Below, piece after piece: positions 1-7,670 of a stretch of 64,000 nt of DNA. The notes beneath the pieces were generated by a model. The model had not been told where the DNA came from. It saw nothing but the letters and a program-made list of their open reading frames with translations, and searched no databases. This DNA is from JAJTHC01 sp044348005. Lineage in GTDB: Bacteria > Cyanobacteriota > Vampirovibrionia > Vampirovibrionales > JAJTHC01. The stretch lies in the NCBI GenBank assembly GCA_044348005.1, contig JBIKTR010000003.1:62001-126000 (forward strand), given 5' to 3'. A program made the position numbers and the translations under genes. Position 1 is the stretch's first letter, and each line of letters starts with the position of its first letter.

Positions 1-425
1 TATCCCCCATAAAGCATTACATTCTTAAACTCCAACACTACTGTGTCTAAGCCTAACTGCCCGGTCGGTTTATCGAACGGTATTATCTCGTCCCTATCAG
101 TAAATAAGCTAAGAGCTACATGATGTTTAGAAACCTTTGGCGGATCTAAATAACCCGCCCCGGGCTTCCAGAAACGTGCTTTCAAAGTAAACGTATCTTT
201 GTGTGAAGTAATTAAATTCAATAAATTATCAAGTTGTTTCCGGTAGTCCGCTTGTTTAGCTGGGGTATGATATCTGGCAGCTCTAGCAAACTCTTCTTCT
301 ATTTGCTTTAAGGCCTCTGCTTCTATCTCCGCCCCTTGGCGTTGTGGTTGGGCGGAATAGGCAGGGGGGTTTTTCGCTTTACTAAAGTTAGTGGGGGGGG
401 TAAATTGAGGCATCGTTCGTAACAT
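1..425 (-). CDS. 5' part of an accessory protein with a Pro-rich N-terminal module
   Basis: This reading frame is open from an ATG at 425 to the left edge of the window, about 141 codons, so the C-terminus is missing. A second in-frame ATG lies at 413. The N-terminus (MLRTMPQFTPPTNFSKAK...) is Pro/Thr/Ser/Gln-rich and is followed by a charged helical stretch and then a mixed alpha/beta body that I do not recognise. Phe-Thr-Pro-Pro followed about 20 residues later by Gln-Arg-Gln-Gly is also seen in the paralogues at 51665 and 52344. Runs of eight C (coding strand) occur just before the ATG and in the Thr-Pro-Pro codons. No function is assigned; the start is uncertain. Confidence 0.6.
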   Translation of the reverse strand, partial: MLRTMPQFTPPTNFSKAKNPPAYSAQPQRQGAEIEAEALKQIEEEFARAARYHTPAKQADYRKQLDNLLNLITSHKDTFTLKARFWKPGAGYLDPPKVSKHHVALSLFTDRDEIIPFDKPTGQLGLDTVVLEFKNVMLYGG

Positions 426-620
426 GGGGGGGGTTCTTTTGGGTTTTGGGTAATGAATGAATTAAATCGTTCGCTTCTAACTTAAGCGTACACGTTCATA
501 AAACAGCGTCAAGCAAAAATGGTGCGTTTTTTATGCCAAAAAAGCACGGGGTGAAATAAATCGTTACATTTCGTTGTGCGTCATGGCCTTCTCATTGCTC
601 CCCTCAAGCCACTCCCTTAC

Positions 621-649
621 TTGACACGGTTTTGCGTTTGTTTTACGCT
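621..649 (+). promoter_or_regulatory. candidate sigma70-type promoter of rpsA
   Basis: A perfect TTGACA (621-626) is followed after 17 bases by a weak -10 (TACGCT, 644-649). If it is used, transcription starts downstream of 632, which excludes the far-upstream ATG at 632 as the rpsA start. Confidence 0.4.
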
Positions 650-754
650 ATTTTAAGTATAAAAAAGGGGCTTTTCGCCTTCTTGGCTATGCCGTGTTAC
701 TGTTTGTGTTGTGCGTGTAAAGCGCGTGCAACAAACCCAATTAGGAGAATCGCT

Positions 755-1834
755 TTGGCCGTTCTACAACATTTGACTTTACCGATGAATGAATCCTTAG
801 AAGCTGATTTTGCAGCCTTACTTGAAAAAAGCTTTAATGCCGAAGTCCGCATGGGCGCGTTGTGCGTGGGTCGCATTATACGCATTGAAAAAGAAAGCCT
901 GCTGGTGGATGTTGATGGCAAGTACGAAGGCGTCGTGCCGATGAAAGAAATCCCCAACGCCCATACGGCCGAAGACTTGCTGGAACAGTTTCAAGTGGGT
1001 GAAAACCTTGAATGCTTTGTTTTAAGAGACAATGAAGAACATCACCAATACGTGTTGAGTCTGCGTCGGGTTCAACAGGTCAAAAATTGGGACGCCTTAA
1101 GCCAAGCCAAAGACGATCAAACCACCATGCAAGCCACGATTTTAGGCGTAACCAAAGGCGGGATGCTGGCTTCTGTGATGAACATTAAGGGCTTTATTCC
1201 TTCTAGCCAATTGCGCGTCACCAAATCTTTAGACGACCTTTCTGGCGAAGAATTGCCTGTAAAAGTCCTAGAAGTCGACAGCAACCGTAACAAGCTGATT
1301 TTAAGCCATCGTCAAGCCATTTTTGAAATGAAAGCCGCCATGCGCGCCGACACGCTCAAGGAATTGGAAGAAGGCACCGTGGTAACGGGCGAAGTCGTTA
1401 AAATCACTGATTTTGGCGTTTTTGTGGACATTAACGGCATTGACGGTTTGTTGCCTTTGTCTGAAATCACGTGGCGTCGCATTAAGCACCCCAGTGACGT
1501 CATTAACCTAGGCGAACATGTGACGGTTCGCGTCTTGACGGTGGATCATGATCGTCAGCGCATTAGCCTGAGCCTCAAGCGCATGGAAGCCGACCCTTGG
1601 ACGGTGGTGGATGAACTCTTTCAAGTGGGGCAACAGGTGGAAGGCCGTATCTCAAAACAGCTGGCCAGTGGGGTTTTGGCTGAATTGACTTCTGGGGTGG
1701 AAGCCTATTGTGCTTACGGCCAACATGGAAGAATCTTTGAGCAAGAAACCACCTACAACTTTGAAGTGGTGTCGATTGCCGCTTACGATCGTCGTATTAC
1801 GCTGGCGTACAAGCCTTTTACGACGGAAGGTTAG
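755..1834 (+). CDS. rpsA: 30S ribosomal protein S1 (four S1 domains)
   Basis: RNA-binding ribosomal protein that helps recruit mRNA to the 30S subunit. Four successive S1 (OB-fold) repeats are visible. The third is the most canonical (GEVVKITDFGVFVDINGIDG, then LLPLSEITW), and the fourth is degenerate. About 360 residues with four repeats is the short form seen in Gram-positives and cyanobacteria, not the six-domain enterobacterial protein. I chose TTG at 755 because AGGAG lies 7 bases upstream (743-747). The in-frame ATG at 785 lacks a good Shine-Dalgarno and would shorten the N-terminus by 10 residues. The frame is also open to an ATG at 632, but that extension is Cys-rich, unlike S1, and overlaps the likely promoter. 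A strong terminator follows at once, so the gene appears monocistronic. Confidence 0.9.
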   Translation: MAVLQHLTLPMNESLEADFAALLEKSFNAEVRMGALCVGRIIRIEKESLLVDVDGKYEGVVPMKEIPNAHTAEDLLEQFQVGENLECFVLRDNEEHHQYVLSLRRVQQVKNWDALSQAKDDQTTMQATILGVTKGGMLASVMNIKGFIPSSQLRVTKSLDDLSGEELPVKVLEVDSNRNKLILSHRQAIFEMKAAMRADTLKELEEGTVVTGEVVKITDFGVFVDINGIDGLLPLSEITWRRIKHPSDVINLGEHVTVRVLTVDHDRQRISLSLKRMEADPWTVVDELFQVGQQVEGRISKQLASGVLAELTSGVEAYCAYGQHGRIFEQETTYNFEVVSIAAYDRRITLAYKPFTTEG

Positions 1835-1866
1835 TCTCTAAAGACGGCTAGATTCTTTGACTTAAG

Positions 1867-1900
1867 AAAAGGGAGCCTCTCTTGTAGACGCTCCCTTTTT
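1867..1900 (+). terminator. intrinsic terminator of rpsA
   Basis: GGGAGC (1871-1876) pairs with GCTCCC (1890-1895) across a 13-nt loop, is flanked by AAAA on the left and is followed by five T. It lies about 30 bases after the rpsA stop. Confidence 0.85.
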
Positions 1901-1910
1901 GTATCTATCG

Positions 1911-2093
1911 CTATAGAAGCTTCTGCAAAAGGGGGTTTACTCCCTCTCCCTTAGGGAGAGGGTTGGGGTGAGGGATTCGGGATGCCCGTCCATAGCTGGT
2001 GTTCCCTCCTCCTAGCGAAGCCCGCCATAGGCGAGGCGTGCGACCTAAGGGAGGAGGGACAAAGCAAAAGGACTTTCGCAGAGCCTTCTATAG
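1911..2093. mobile_element. MITE-like element, family A, copy 1
   Basis: The ends form an imperfect terminal inverted repeat (CTATAGAAGCTTCTGCAAAAG left, read in two pieces around GCTT; the right end reads CTTTCGCAGAGCCTTCTATAG inverted). The interior contains the palindromic CCCTCTCCCTTAGGGAGAGG and a second arm pair CCTCCTCC/GGAGGAGG. The same interior recurs at 21108-21400 and 53941-54118. There is no coding capacity. The element is non-autonomous and no transposase is visible in the window. Confidence 0.7.
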
Positions 2094-2098
2094 TGGGG

Positions 2099-2148
2099 TT
2101 TAGCCACTAGGAAACACATCAAAAATGTGTCATGCTAAAGAAGAGTAG
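2099..2148 (+). promoter_or_regulatory. leader of 21-bp repeat array 1
   Basis: A diverged copy of the leader that precedes arrays 2 and 3. It matches TTTAGCCACTAGG near its left end and AAAGAAGAGTAG near its right end. The position equivalent to the TATACT of the other leaders reads CATGCT here, so this copy may be a weaker promoter. A solo family-B repeat end (2162-2183) sits between this leader and the array. Confidence 0.5.
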
Positions 2149-2161
2149 TTGTTTGAAAATC

Positions 2162-2183
2162 TATAGTGTCCGATAGGTAAAAC
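2162..2183. repeat. solo family-B repeat end
   Basis: TATAGTGTCCGATAGGTAAA matches the terminal repeat of the family-B elements (TATAGTGTTCGATAGATGAA at 39175). No partner end is visible nearby, so this is a remnant. Confidence 0.5.
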
Positions 2184-2218
2184 AAGGCGAAAAATGCCTA
2201 AATCCTTCAAAACCCCTT

Positions 2219-2467
2219 ACTTTCGTGGCCAGAAATCGGACTTTCGTGGCCAGAAAACAGACTTTCGTGGCCAAAAAACAGACTTTCGTGGCCAGAAATC
2301 GGACTTTCGTGGCCAGAAATCGGACTTTCGTGGCCAGAAAACAGACTTTCGTGGCCAGAAATCGGACTTTCGTGGCCAAAAAACAGACTTTCGTGGCCAG
2401 AAATCGGACTTTCGTGGCCAGAAAACAGACTTTCGTGGCCAAAAAGTCGACTTTTGTGGGTCAAAAA
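2219..2467. repeat. 21-bp tandem repeat array 1 (11 units plus degenerate terminal unit)
   Basis: Eleven head-to-tail 21-bp units share the core CTTTCGTGGCCAGAAA followed by a variable pentamer (mostly TCGGA or ACAGA). A degenerate twelfth unit (CTTTTGTGGGTCAAAAA) closes the array. Three variants (GAAATCGG, GAAAACAG, AAAAACAG) are interleaved, not blocked. The core holds a TGGCCA palindrome flanked by TTTC and GAAA. The array lies between rpsA (+) and the gene at 2480-3793 (-), i.e. at a convergent junction. It is open in several frames on both strands, which follows from a unit length divisible by three. Confidence 0.95.
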
Positions 2468-2479
2468 GTATCCCTATTT

Positions 2480-3793
2480 TTATATTTTTGTAAGGTGACG
2501 GGCAATTTCCGCAAGCGTTTGATCGTCTTCTAGGAGTTGAAGTTCCGTGGCATAGTCCACCAACACGGGCAAGAAATCCCGCAGTTCGTCACTAATAAAG
2601 TGAAACACCTCTTCTGAAGGGACGGTAAAATCCCCTTTTTCACACGGCATGCCTAAGGCCACCGGCAATTCATAACGCTGAAAAGCCTGACGCGCCACCC
2701 CGATTTCAAACAACGTTTTTAACAAAGTTTGCCTATAATAACTGATGGATTTTAAGGAAGCACGCCGTTTTTGGGTGCTTTCCCAGTCCGTATAGGCTTG
2801 GGGAACCACCACACGTTGTAACACATCATTTAAGGCCACCAGTTCAAGGCGTTCGGCGGGGTTAGGGGAATTATGTTCCACACTAACGCTAACCCCATGA
2901 CGCCCCAAGGCTTGTTGAATCTGACGTTGGGTTTGATTTAAGCCCCCCGCGATTTTAAACACCACGCTGGTTAAAGGCTTGCCGTCTACAGCGTGGATGG
3001 CATCTACAGCGGGGGTGGGGGGGGGAGCATCTGCCCCGCTGAGTAATTGCCCTCGGCATACACGGCCAAGCAACAGTTTTTGCAGGGCTTTTCGTTCCGC
3101 TTGGCTATGCCCGACTTGGGACAATCGAGCCAAAAAGTGCTTTAAAAAGCGTTGGTACAAAAACCCATGCCCCACAATCACCACACAAGGTACGGCGCGA
3201 TGAACTGCTGAATCTTCATTAAACGCGCTTAAGGGCGTGTTACTTCGTGCATCGGCCGAAATAAAGCCCATACTCAATAATTTTTCAGCATACACCGCTA
3301 AATCTTCAATCAAGGCGGTTTCAGCTTCGGGTAAGGCCGTATGCGCAAATAAAATTTCAGGCACTTGGCCTTTGTAATACGCGGTGCTTAAGTCATCCAC
3401 TTGTGCTAGAGCGGGGGCAAGCGTTTGGTTTTTTTTACTGGGCTTTTTAGGGGTTTGGGTTTCAATGGGAACATTGTTTAAAAAGCGAAATGCTTGACGA
3501 AGCATTTGATTCAGTAAGGAGGCATCCTGCGGTTGCACCACTTTTTTGGCCAAGGTGAGTTCCACCCCACACGGCAACAACGCGAAGGGGGGGGCTTGCA
3601 ACGAACGCGGAAAAACGCAGAGCAATTCGTCTTTCACGCCAATAGCGAGCGGTTCATAGTTGGCGGGGGTGCTAATGGGAATACCAAATTCATCCGTATG
3701 CGAAGAAGCCCCCATGCGACGTCGCTTGAGTGGTTCCGCAACAGCAGAAGATTCAGTAAGAATGGCGTCATTTGGCGGGTGTGGCGAAGGCAT
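2480..3793 (-). CDS. hypothetical protein, 437 aa
   Basis: I do not recognise a family. The N-terminal 40 residues are Ser/Pro-rich and look disordered. The central part has a hydrophobic strand with Gly (CVVIVGHGFL, about residues 202-211). A second strand-turn segment (VVFKIAGGLNQTQRQIQQAL) lies near residue 280, and the C-terminal 100 residues are helical and acidic. No signal peptide or membrane segment is seen. AAAAGG lies about 12 bases before the ATG at 3793. It converges on rpsA across the 21-bp array, and smpB lies upstream on the same strand with about a 50-base gap, so co-transcription with smpB is possible. Confidence 0.75.
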   Translation of the reverse strand: MPSPHPPNDAILTESSAVAEPLKRRRMGASSHTDEFGIPISTPANYEPLAIGVKDELLCVFPRSLQAPPFALLPCGVELTLAKKVVQPQDASLLNQMLRQAFRFLNNVPIETQTPKKPSKKNQTLAPALAQVDDLSTAYYKGQVPEILFAHTALPEAETALIEDLAVYAEKLLSMGFISADARSNTPLSAFNEDSAVHRAVPCVVIVGHGFLYQRFLKHFLARLSQVGHSQAERKALQKLLLGRVCRGQLLSGADAPPPTPAVDAIHAVDGKPLTSVVFKIAGGLNQTQRQIQQALGRHGVSVSVEHNSPNPAERLELVALNDVLQRVVVPQAYTDWESTQKRRASLKSISYYRQTLLKTLFEIGVARQAFQRYELPVALGMPCEKGDFTVPSEEVFHFISDELRDFLPVLVDYATELQLLEDDQTLAEIARHLTKI

Positions 3794-3843
3794 AGGAACG
3801 AGAACCTTTTGGCGTTAAGGGGCGGGTGTAAAGCAGGGGTACA

Positions 3844-4296
3844 TTAAGAATTAAAGCTTTTTTTAGCACGATCCATGTCCCGATTGACCTGTTGAATGCG
3901 CAGGGTATCTCGTTTGTCATGGAGCTTTTTACCCCGACAAACGCCCAATTCTACTTTCACCCAACATCGACTAAAGTAAAGCTTTAATGGTATTAATGTT
4001 AGTCCTTTTTCTTTGATTTTTTCAGAAAGTTTAGTAATTTCCCTTTTTTGAAGGAGTAGTTTGCGGATTCGGGTGGGGGCGTGATTATAATGCGTCCCTG
4101 ATTCATAAGGCGAGATATTCAAGCTGTACAAGAACACTTCCCCCTTTTCAACACGGGCGTGGGCGTCCACCATGCTGACTTTACCTGCCCGCAGGGACTT
4201 AATTTCAGTGCCTGTTAGCACAATGCCCGCCGTGTACGTTTCAAGCACATGGTATTCATGGTAGGCTTTTCGGTTTGAAACAATGGTTTTAGACAT
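3844..4296 (-). CDS. smpB: SsrA-binding protein SmpB
   Basis: Binds tmRNA and delivers it to stalled ribosomes for trans-translation. The family signature is clear: NRKAYHEYHVLETYTAGIVL at the N-terminus, GTEIKSLRAGKVSM, and the C-terminal basic tail DKRDTLRIQQVNRDMDRAKK. About 150 residues is the normal length. I prefer the ATG at 4296 (MSKTIVSNRK, GGAAG 9 bases upstream, family-like start) over the ATG at 4311, which adds five residues and lacks a Shine-Dalgarno. No tmRNA gene was found beside it. A short family-A repeat element lies just upstream. Confidence 0.93.
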   Translation of the reverse strand: MSKTIVSNRKAYHEYHVLETYTAGIVLTGTEIKSLRAGKVSMVDAHARVEKGEVFLYSLNISPYESGTHYNHAPTRIRKLLLQKREITKLSEKIKEKGLTLIPLKLYFSRCWVKVELGVCRGKKLHDKRDTLRIQQVNRDMDRAKKSFNS

Positions 4297-4330
4297 GACT
4301 TTAGCTTCCATGAGAGGGAGGACTACATTT

Positions 4331-4428
4331 TATAGAACGTTCTGTGAAAGTGGGGTTTGCTTCCTGTTATTCCCTTTTTCTATGGGAAAGGGACAAAGCA
4401 AAAAGACTTTGTACAGAACTTTCTATAG
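4331..4428. mobile_element. MITE-like element, family A, short copy
   Basis: The left end TATAGAACGTTCTGTGAAAG is the inverted counterpart of the right end (GACTTTGTACAGAACTTTCTATAG, written from 4405). About 98 bp long, with a CCCTTTTTC/GAAAGGG arm pair in place of the larger interior of copy 1. It lies in the divergent gap between smpB and the gene at 4492. Confidence 0.65.
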
Positions 4429-4434
4429 TATAAT
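4429..4434 (+). promoter_or_regulatory. -10 box at the right end of the repeat element
   Basis: TATAAT begins one base after the CTATAG end of the family-A element and about 22 bases before the first possible start of the downstream gene. No convincing -35 is seen. The element may have brought or created this promoter. Confidence 0.45.
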
Positions 4435-4491
4435 ATAGAAACGTCCTATTCCCTAATGCTTCGCGCCAAAGATCATCGAAAAGAGGTTTTA

Positions 4492-5589
4492 ATGTCCCTA
4501 CATACCCTTTCTTTCAAAAATGCGTCTTTGGTGGCCCAGCACTTACAAGCACACGGCTTTAAGGCCACGGGCTGGATGTCGTGCACTTCACCCAAACTAT
4601 GGCTTTACACGCTTTTGGCGTCTCTTTCAGGGGGACAGATGCCTTTCCCCTTGATTCAAGCCTGGCAAAATCATGACGCGGTTTTAGGGGTTGCCATTAT
4701 GCAAAGTGACCCTGTGCTGACGTTTCGTCGCTATTTAATCGGCTTTGACGTCGACGCTTGCCTAGAACAGGCGTGGGCCATTCAGCTGGATTTTTTAGAG
4801 GCCTTGTTTCAGTTTCATCAAAAACGAGGGGTGCGCTTTATTTTGGTTGAATTAAGCCCGTTAGATTCGGCACGACTCACTTTATTCAAGCATCAGGGCT
4901 TTCAAGTCGCTTTAGAAGACGCTTATTTTTACTGGCCCACCCGCCCCCGCGAAGAAGAGCAATCGGCGGTTACGTCTGCAGTTATTTCTACTTTTTCTGA
5001 AGAAGGCCGTTCTTCAACAGGAGAAGGAGCCTTACGGCAAGCGGGTTACAAACGGGTGACCCCTGCCCATGCCCGCAGTGTGTGTGAACATTATAACCAG
5101 CAATTGCCGTTGTTGTGGAAGCACGCCCTAAGCAAGGTGCCACAACATTTTAAGCCCACCGCTCAAGTGGAACGCTGGTTTTTACCATTGTCTTCTTCTT
5201 CTTCGGGTTCTGATTCACACCGCGGGGTGGACGCGTGTGGGTGTTTGGTGGAAATCCATGCCCCTGTTGATCCGTCGCTGCATGAATGGAGGCTCTGGAT
5301 TTTACCGCCGTTGCATCAAGTGGTGGAAGTCAAAGCCTTGTTGAACTTGTGGGTAGACTATATTCGGATGCAAGACCCTCAGGCTGTTATTCGCTTGCAA
5401 GTTAATCAGTGCCAAACAGCGTTAAAAAAAGAAGTGGCCTCCCTTTTGCCAGAAGCGGTGGAGCATCGGCGGGTGTGCTTGATTAAAGAACTCAAGGCAC
5501 GGCCTCGTTCAGGCATACAGGTGCATGTGCCGACCCCTTCATTGGCTTTAGACGGCGCTTCGCCTGCTTTTGGCATGCAAAATCGTTGA
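4492..5589 (+). CDS. GNAT-like acetyltransferase domain protein, 365 aa
   Basis: The N-terminal 150 residues have the order of a GNAT fold: hydrophobic beta strands with VLGVAIMQSD, a helix, then RFILVELSPLDSARLTLFKHQGFQVALEDAYFYW. The last part resembles the acetyltransferase B motif (position, Phe, GF at the C-terminal strand). A low-complexity Ser/Glu linker with a (TTC)n tract at about 5189-5203 follows. The second half may be a duplicated, degenerate copy of the fold, but I cannot show that. The start at 4492 has AAGAGG 5 bases upstream. The frame is also open from 4456. Substrate unknown. Confidence 0.6.
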   Translation: MSLHTLSFKNASLVAQHLQAHGFKATGWMSCTSPKLWLYTLLASLSGGQMPFPLIQAWQNHDAVLGVAIMQSDPVLTFRRYLIGFDVDACLEQAWAIQLDFLEALFQFHQKRGVRFILVELSPLDSARLTLFKHQGFQVALEDAYFYWPTRPREEEQSAVTSAVISTFSEEGRSSTGEGALRQAGYKRVTPAHARSVCEHYNQQLPLLWKHALSKVPQHFKPTAQVERWFLPLSSSSSGSDSHRGVDACGCLVEIHAPVDPSLHEWRLWILPPLHQVVEVKALLNLWVDYIRMQDPQAVIRLQVNQCQTALKKEVASLLPEAVEHRRVCLIKELKARPRSGIQVHVPTPSLALDGASPAFGMQNR

Positions 5590-5605
5590 AAACGCTTTGA
5601 TTCGC

Positions 5606-7621
5606 CTACAAATGCTTTAAGAAGCGAAAGGCATAGGGCGCCAGTCGCAAGTGATGTTCATGCAACACCTCGTCATTTAACAGATCCATAAACGTAAAGT
5701 GAGGCGTATTTTCTTGGTTCAAATTCGTGACTTGACTTAAGTCTAGCGTCATGGCCGAAGCACTCAGGTTAATCAACACCCACACGGTTTCATGTTCACT
5801 TTGACGCTGAAACGCCAGTAAAGACGCGCTGGCATGCGGGCCAAAGCGAAGGGGGGTTAAATCCCCACGACGCAACGCTTCACTGGCTAAACGGGTTTCA
5901 ATGAGGCCTTGCATTTGTTGAAACAACACGCCTTTGTCGTTATGGCGACGCTTAAGCACGCGACTTAACGCTTCGGCGGTTAGGGGCGAACGGTTGATGT
6001 CTCGGCTGTCGTACGTGGAACTTAAGGCCGTTTGGCCGGTGGATTGAATCATGGCCAAGCGTTGGGCAGAAGCGTCTTGCGCAAAGCTGGTGTTGTTGAC
6101 TTCACCAAGTTCATCGCCAAAGTAAATAATCGGCAGCCCTGGTAAGCTTAATAAAAGGGCATAGGCCTTAATAATACGGCGGGGGTCTTCATCTAAAAAG
6201 CTCGCTAGCCGGCCACTAACGCCTAAACCACTTCTAAAGCTTTCGCCCTTGCTTTCTAATTTTTCATACAAGCGTTTGCGGGTGTCCACATCCGTCATTT
6301 CAAGGGTTAGTTCGTCATGCACACGCAAAAACATGGCCCACGCACAGGTGGCTGGAATGGCGGGGGTTTCTTCAATGGCTTGCCAAAACAAGGCCGCCCG
6401 CTCTTCAAGCAAGCTTCCCCAAATGGCGGGCATTACTGGGAAGTGATAGCACACTTGCACTTCTGAACTGCGGTGGGTGGGGGAATCGGCCGTGCCGAAA
6501 TAAGGCAAAATATCCTGAGGCCACTGGCACGCTTCGGCTTGAAAAATGGTGCTAGGCGCCAGTAATTGCAAGAAGCAACTCATGGCTTCAACGACGGAAT
6601 GGGTCCGCGGACGATTTTCTCCATCGGTTCCAAAATCTTTAATCAGGTAGGGAATCGCATCTAAACGAAAAATATCGACGCCTTCATTGACCCAAAAGGC
6701 AATGACGTTTAAAACATCCAACAACACATTGGGGTTTTCCCAGTTGAGATCCACTTGAAAGGGGTAAAAGGAATGATAAAAATAGTGGTCTTCTGAATCA
6801 ATGTGAATCAGGCGGTAATGGCATTCCACTTGATCTGGAAACATTAAGCGACGAGAGGAAATGGAGCCATCGGCTTCGGTGTAATCACACACAATCCCAC
6901 GTTGTTCGTCCCGATACCGCTTGTAGAGGGGGGCTTCTTTTCGGTACACAAAGTAGTCGAGCTTTTCGGGGTTGCCGGCCAAGGCTTGTTGAAACCACGG
7001 GTGTTGATCGCTAATGTGGTTTAAAATTAAGTCGGATTTTAGTTTAAAGCCCATGGCACTGGCGTTGTCTCTAAAACGACGAAAGGCTTCAAGCCCCCCT
7101 AAATCTTCACGCACATTGGTGTAATCCGAAACATCAAAGCCCGCATCCCCAAGGGGAGACGACATAAACGGTAAAATATACAGCGTGGTAACACCCAAGC
7201 TTTTGAGGTAAGGCAACTGTTCACGAATGGCGTCAAAATCGCCGTGAACCTTTCCTTCGGGGTGATTGGTATGGCTCCCCACGCCAAAACGTTCGGGGTA
7301 AAGCATGTAGACCACTTCATCTTTCACCCAATCCACCGAACGTTGATCGTCAAGGGCTTGGCGGGCGGTGGGGCGTGTTTGACGACTTTTTTGAAGTTGC
7401 TGAAAAATCGTGGGCATTAAATGGGCCACCGTGGCGGGGCCGTACACGTGAATCAAGGCATTTTCTAGGCGTTTCCACAAGGCTTTAGGGCTACCGTGAA
7501 TAGCTTGGACTTGGGGGCTGTACGTCCAAGCATGTTTGAGTTTGGTGGGGCGGGTGTTACATAATCGTGTGCGTATGCGTGTATGTGGGATCATCGTGAT
7601 CATGGTCTTCCTTCGGCTCAT
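5606..7621 (-). CDS. GH13 alpha-amylase family enzyme, trehalose synthase/amylosucrase-like
   Basis: An alpha-glucosyl-transforming enzyme with a TIM barrel. The four GH13 signature regions are visible: region I (SDLILNHISDQHPW), region II with the catalytic Asp (GVDIFRLDAIPYL), region III with the acid/base Glu (IFQAEACQW) and region IV (RVHDELTLEM). YFYHSFYPFQVDLNWENPNV and the DG-N-R-P-TH pattern after region II recall trehalose synthase (maltose to trehalose). The amylosucrase subfamily is the alternative. The N-terminal 90 residues are family-atypical. A C-terminal beta domain ends FRLAPYAFRFLKHL-like. The start is uncertain because ATGs cluster at 7621 and slightly downstream. It converges on the acetyltransferase-like gene with a 16-base gap. 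Confidence 0.88.
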   Translation of the reverse strand: MSRRKTMITMIPHTRIRTRLCNTRPTKLKHAWTYSPQVQAIHGSPKALWKRLENALIHVYGPATVAHLMPTIFQQLQKSRQTRPTARQALDDQRSVDWVKDEVVYMLYPERFGVGSHTNHPEGKVHGDFDAIREQLPYLKSLGVTTLYILPFMSSPLGDAGFDVSDYTNVREDLGGLEAFRRFRDNASAMGFKLKSDLILNHISDQHPWFQQALAGNPEKLDYFVYRKEAPLYKRYRDEQRGIVCDYTEADGSISSRRLMFPDQVECHYRLIHIDSEDHYFYHSFYPFQVDLNWENPNVLLDVLNVIAFWVNEGVDIFRLDAIPYLIKDFGTDGENRPRTHSVVEAMSCFLQLLAPSTIFQAEACQWPQDILPYFGTADSPTHRSSEVQVCYHFPVMPAIWGSLLEERAALFWQAIEETPAIPATCAWAMFLRVHDELTLEMTDVDTRKRLYEKLESKGESFRSGLGVSGRLASFLDEDPRRIIKAYALLLSLPGLPIIYFGDELGEVNNTSFAQDASAQRLAMIQSTGQTALSSTYDSRDINRSPLTAEALSRVLKRRHNDKGVLFQQMQGLIETRLASEALRRGDLTPLRFGPHASASLLAFQRQSEHETVWVLINLSASAMTLDLSQVTNLNQENTPHFTFMDLLNDEVLHEHHLRLAPYAFRFLKHL

Positions 7622-7655
7622 GGCAAGGTGCTGAGCTGTACAACTAATGACTTAC

Positions 7656-7664
7656 TGCTATAAT
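7656..7664 (+). promoter_or_regulatory. extended -10 promoter of coaX
   Basis: TGCTATAAT is a perfect extended -10. Its position predicts a transcript start at or very near the ATG at 7671. The same nine bases precede the peroxiredoxin gene (59339-59347). Confidence 0.6.
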
Positions 7665-7670
7665 GGAGCC

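Noticed and set aside
632..754. N-terminal extension of ribosomal protein S1 from the ATG at 632
   Set aside because: The extension is Cys-rich and unlike S1, overlaps a TTGACA promoter, and AGGAG before TTG 755 gives a better start.
2219..2467. CRISPR array
   Set aside because: Units are contiguous with no unique spacers, and no cas genes are nearby.
2194..2533. Heptapeptide-repeat proteins read from array 1 (FRGQKSD or FVARNRT repeats, and minus-strand versions)
   Set aside because: A 21-bp unit without stops stays open in many frames; the three arrays do not share a start or frame, so a coding role is not supported.
4312..4455. tmRNA gene beside smpB
   Set aside because: The gap is fully explained by a 98-bp family-A repeat element and is too short.
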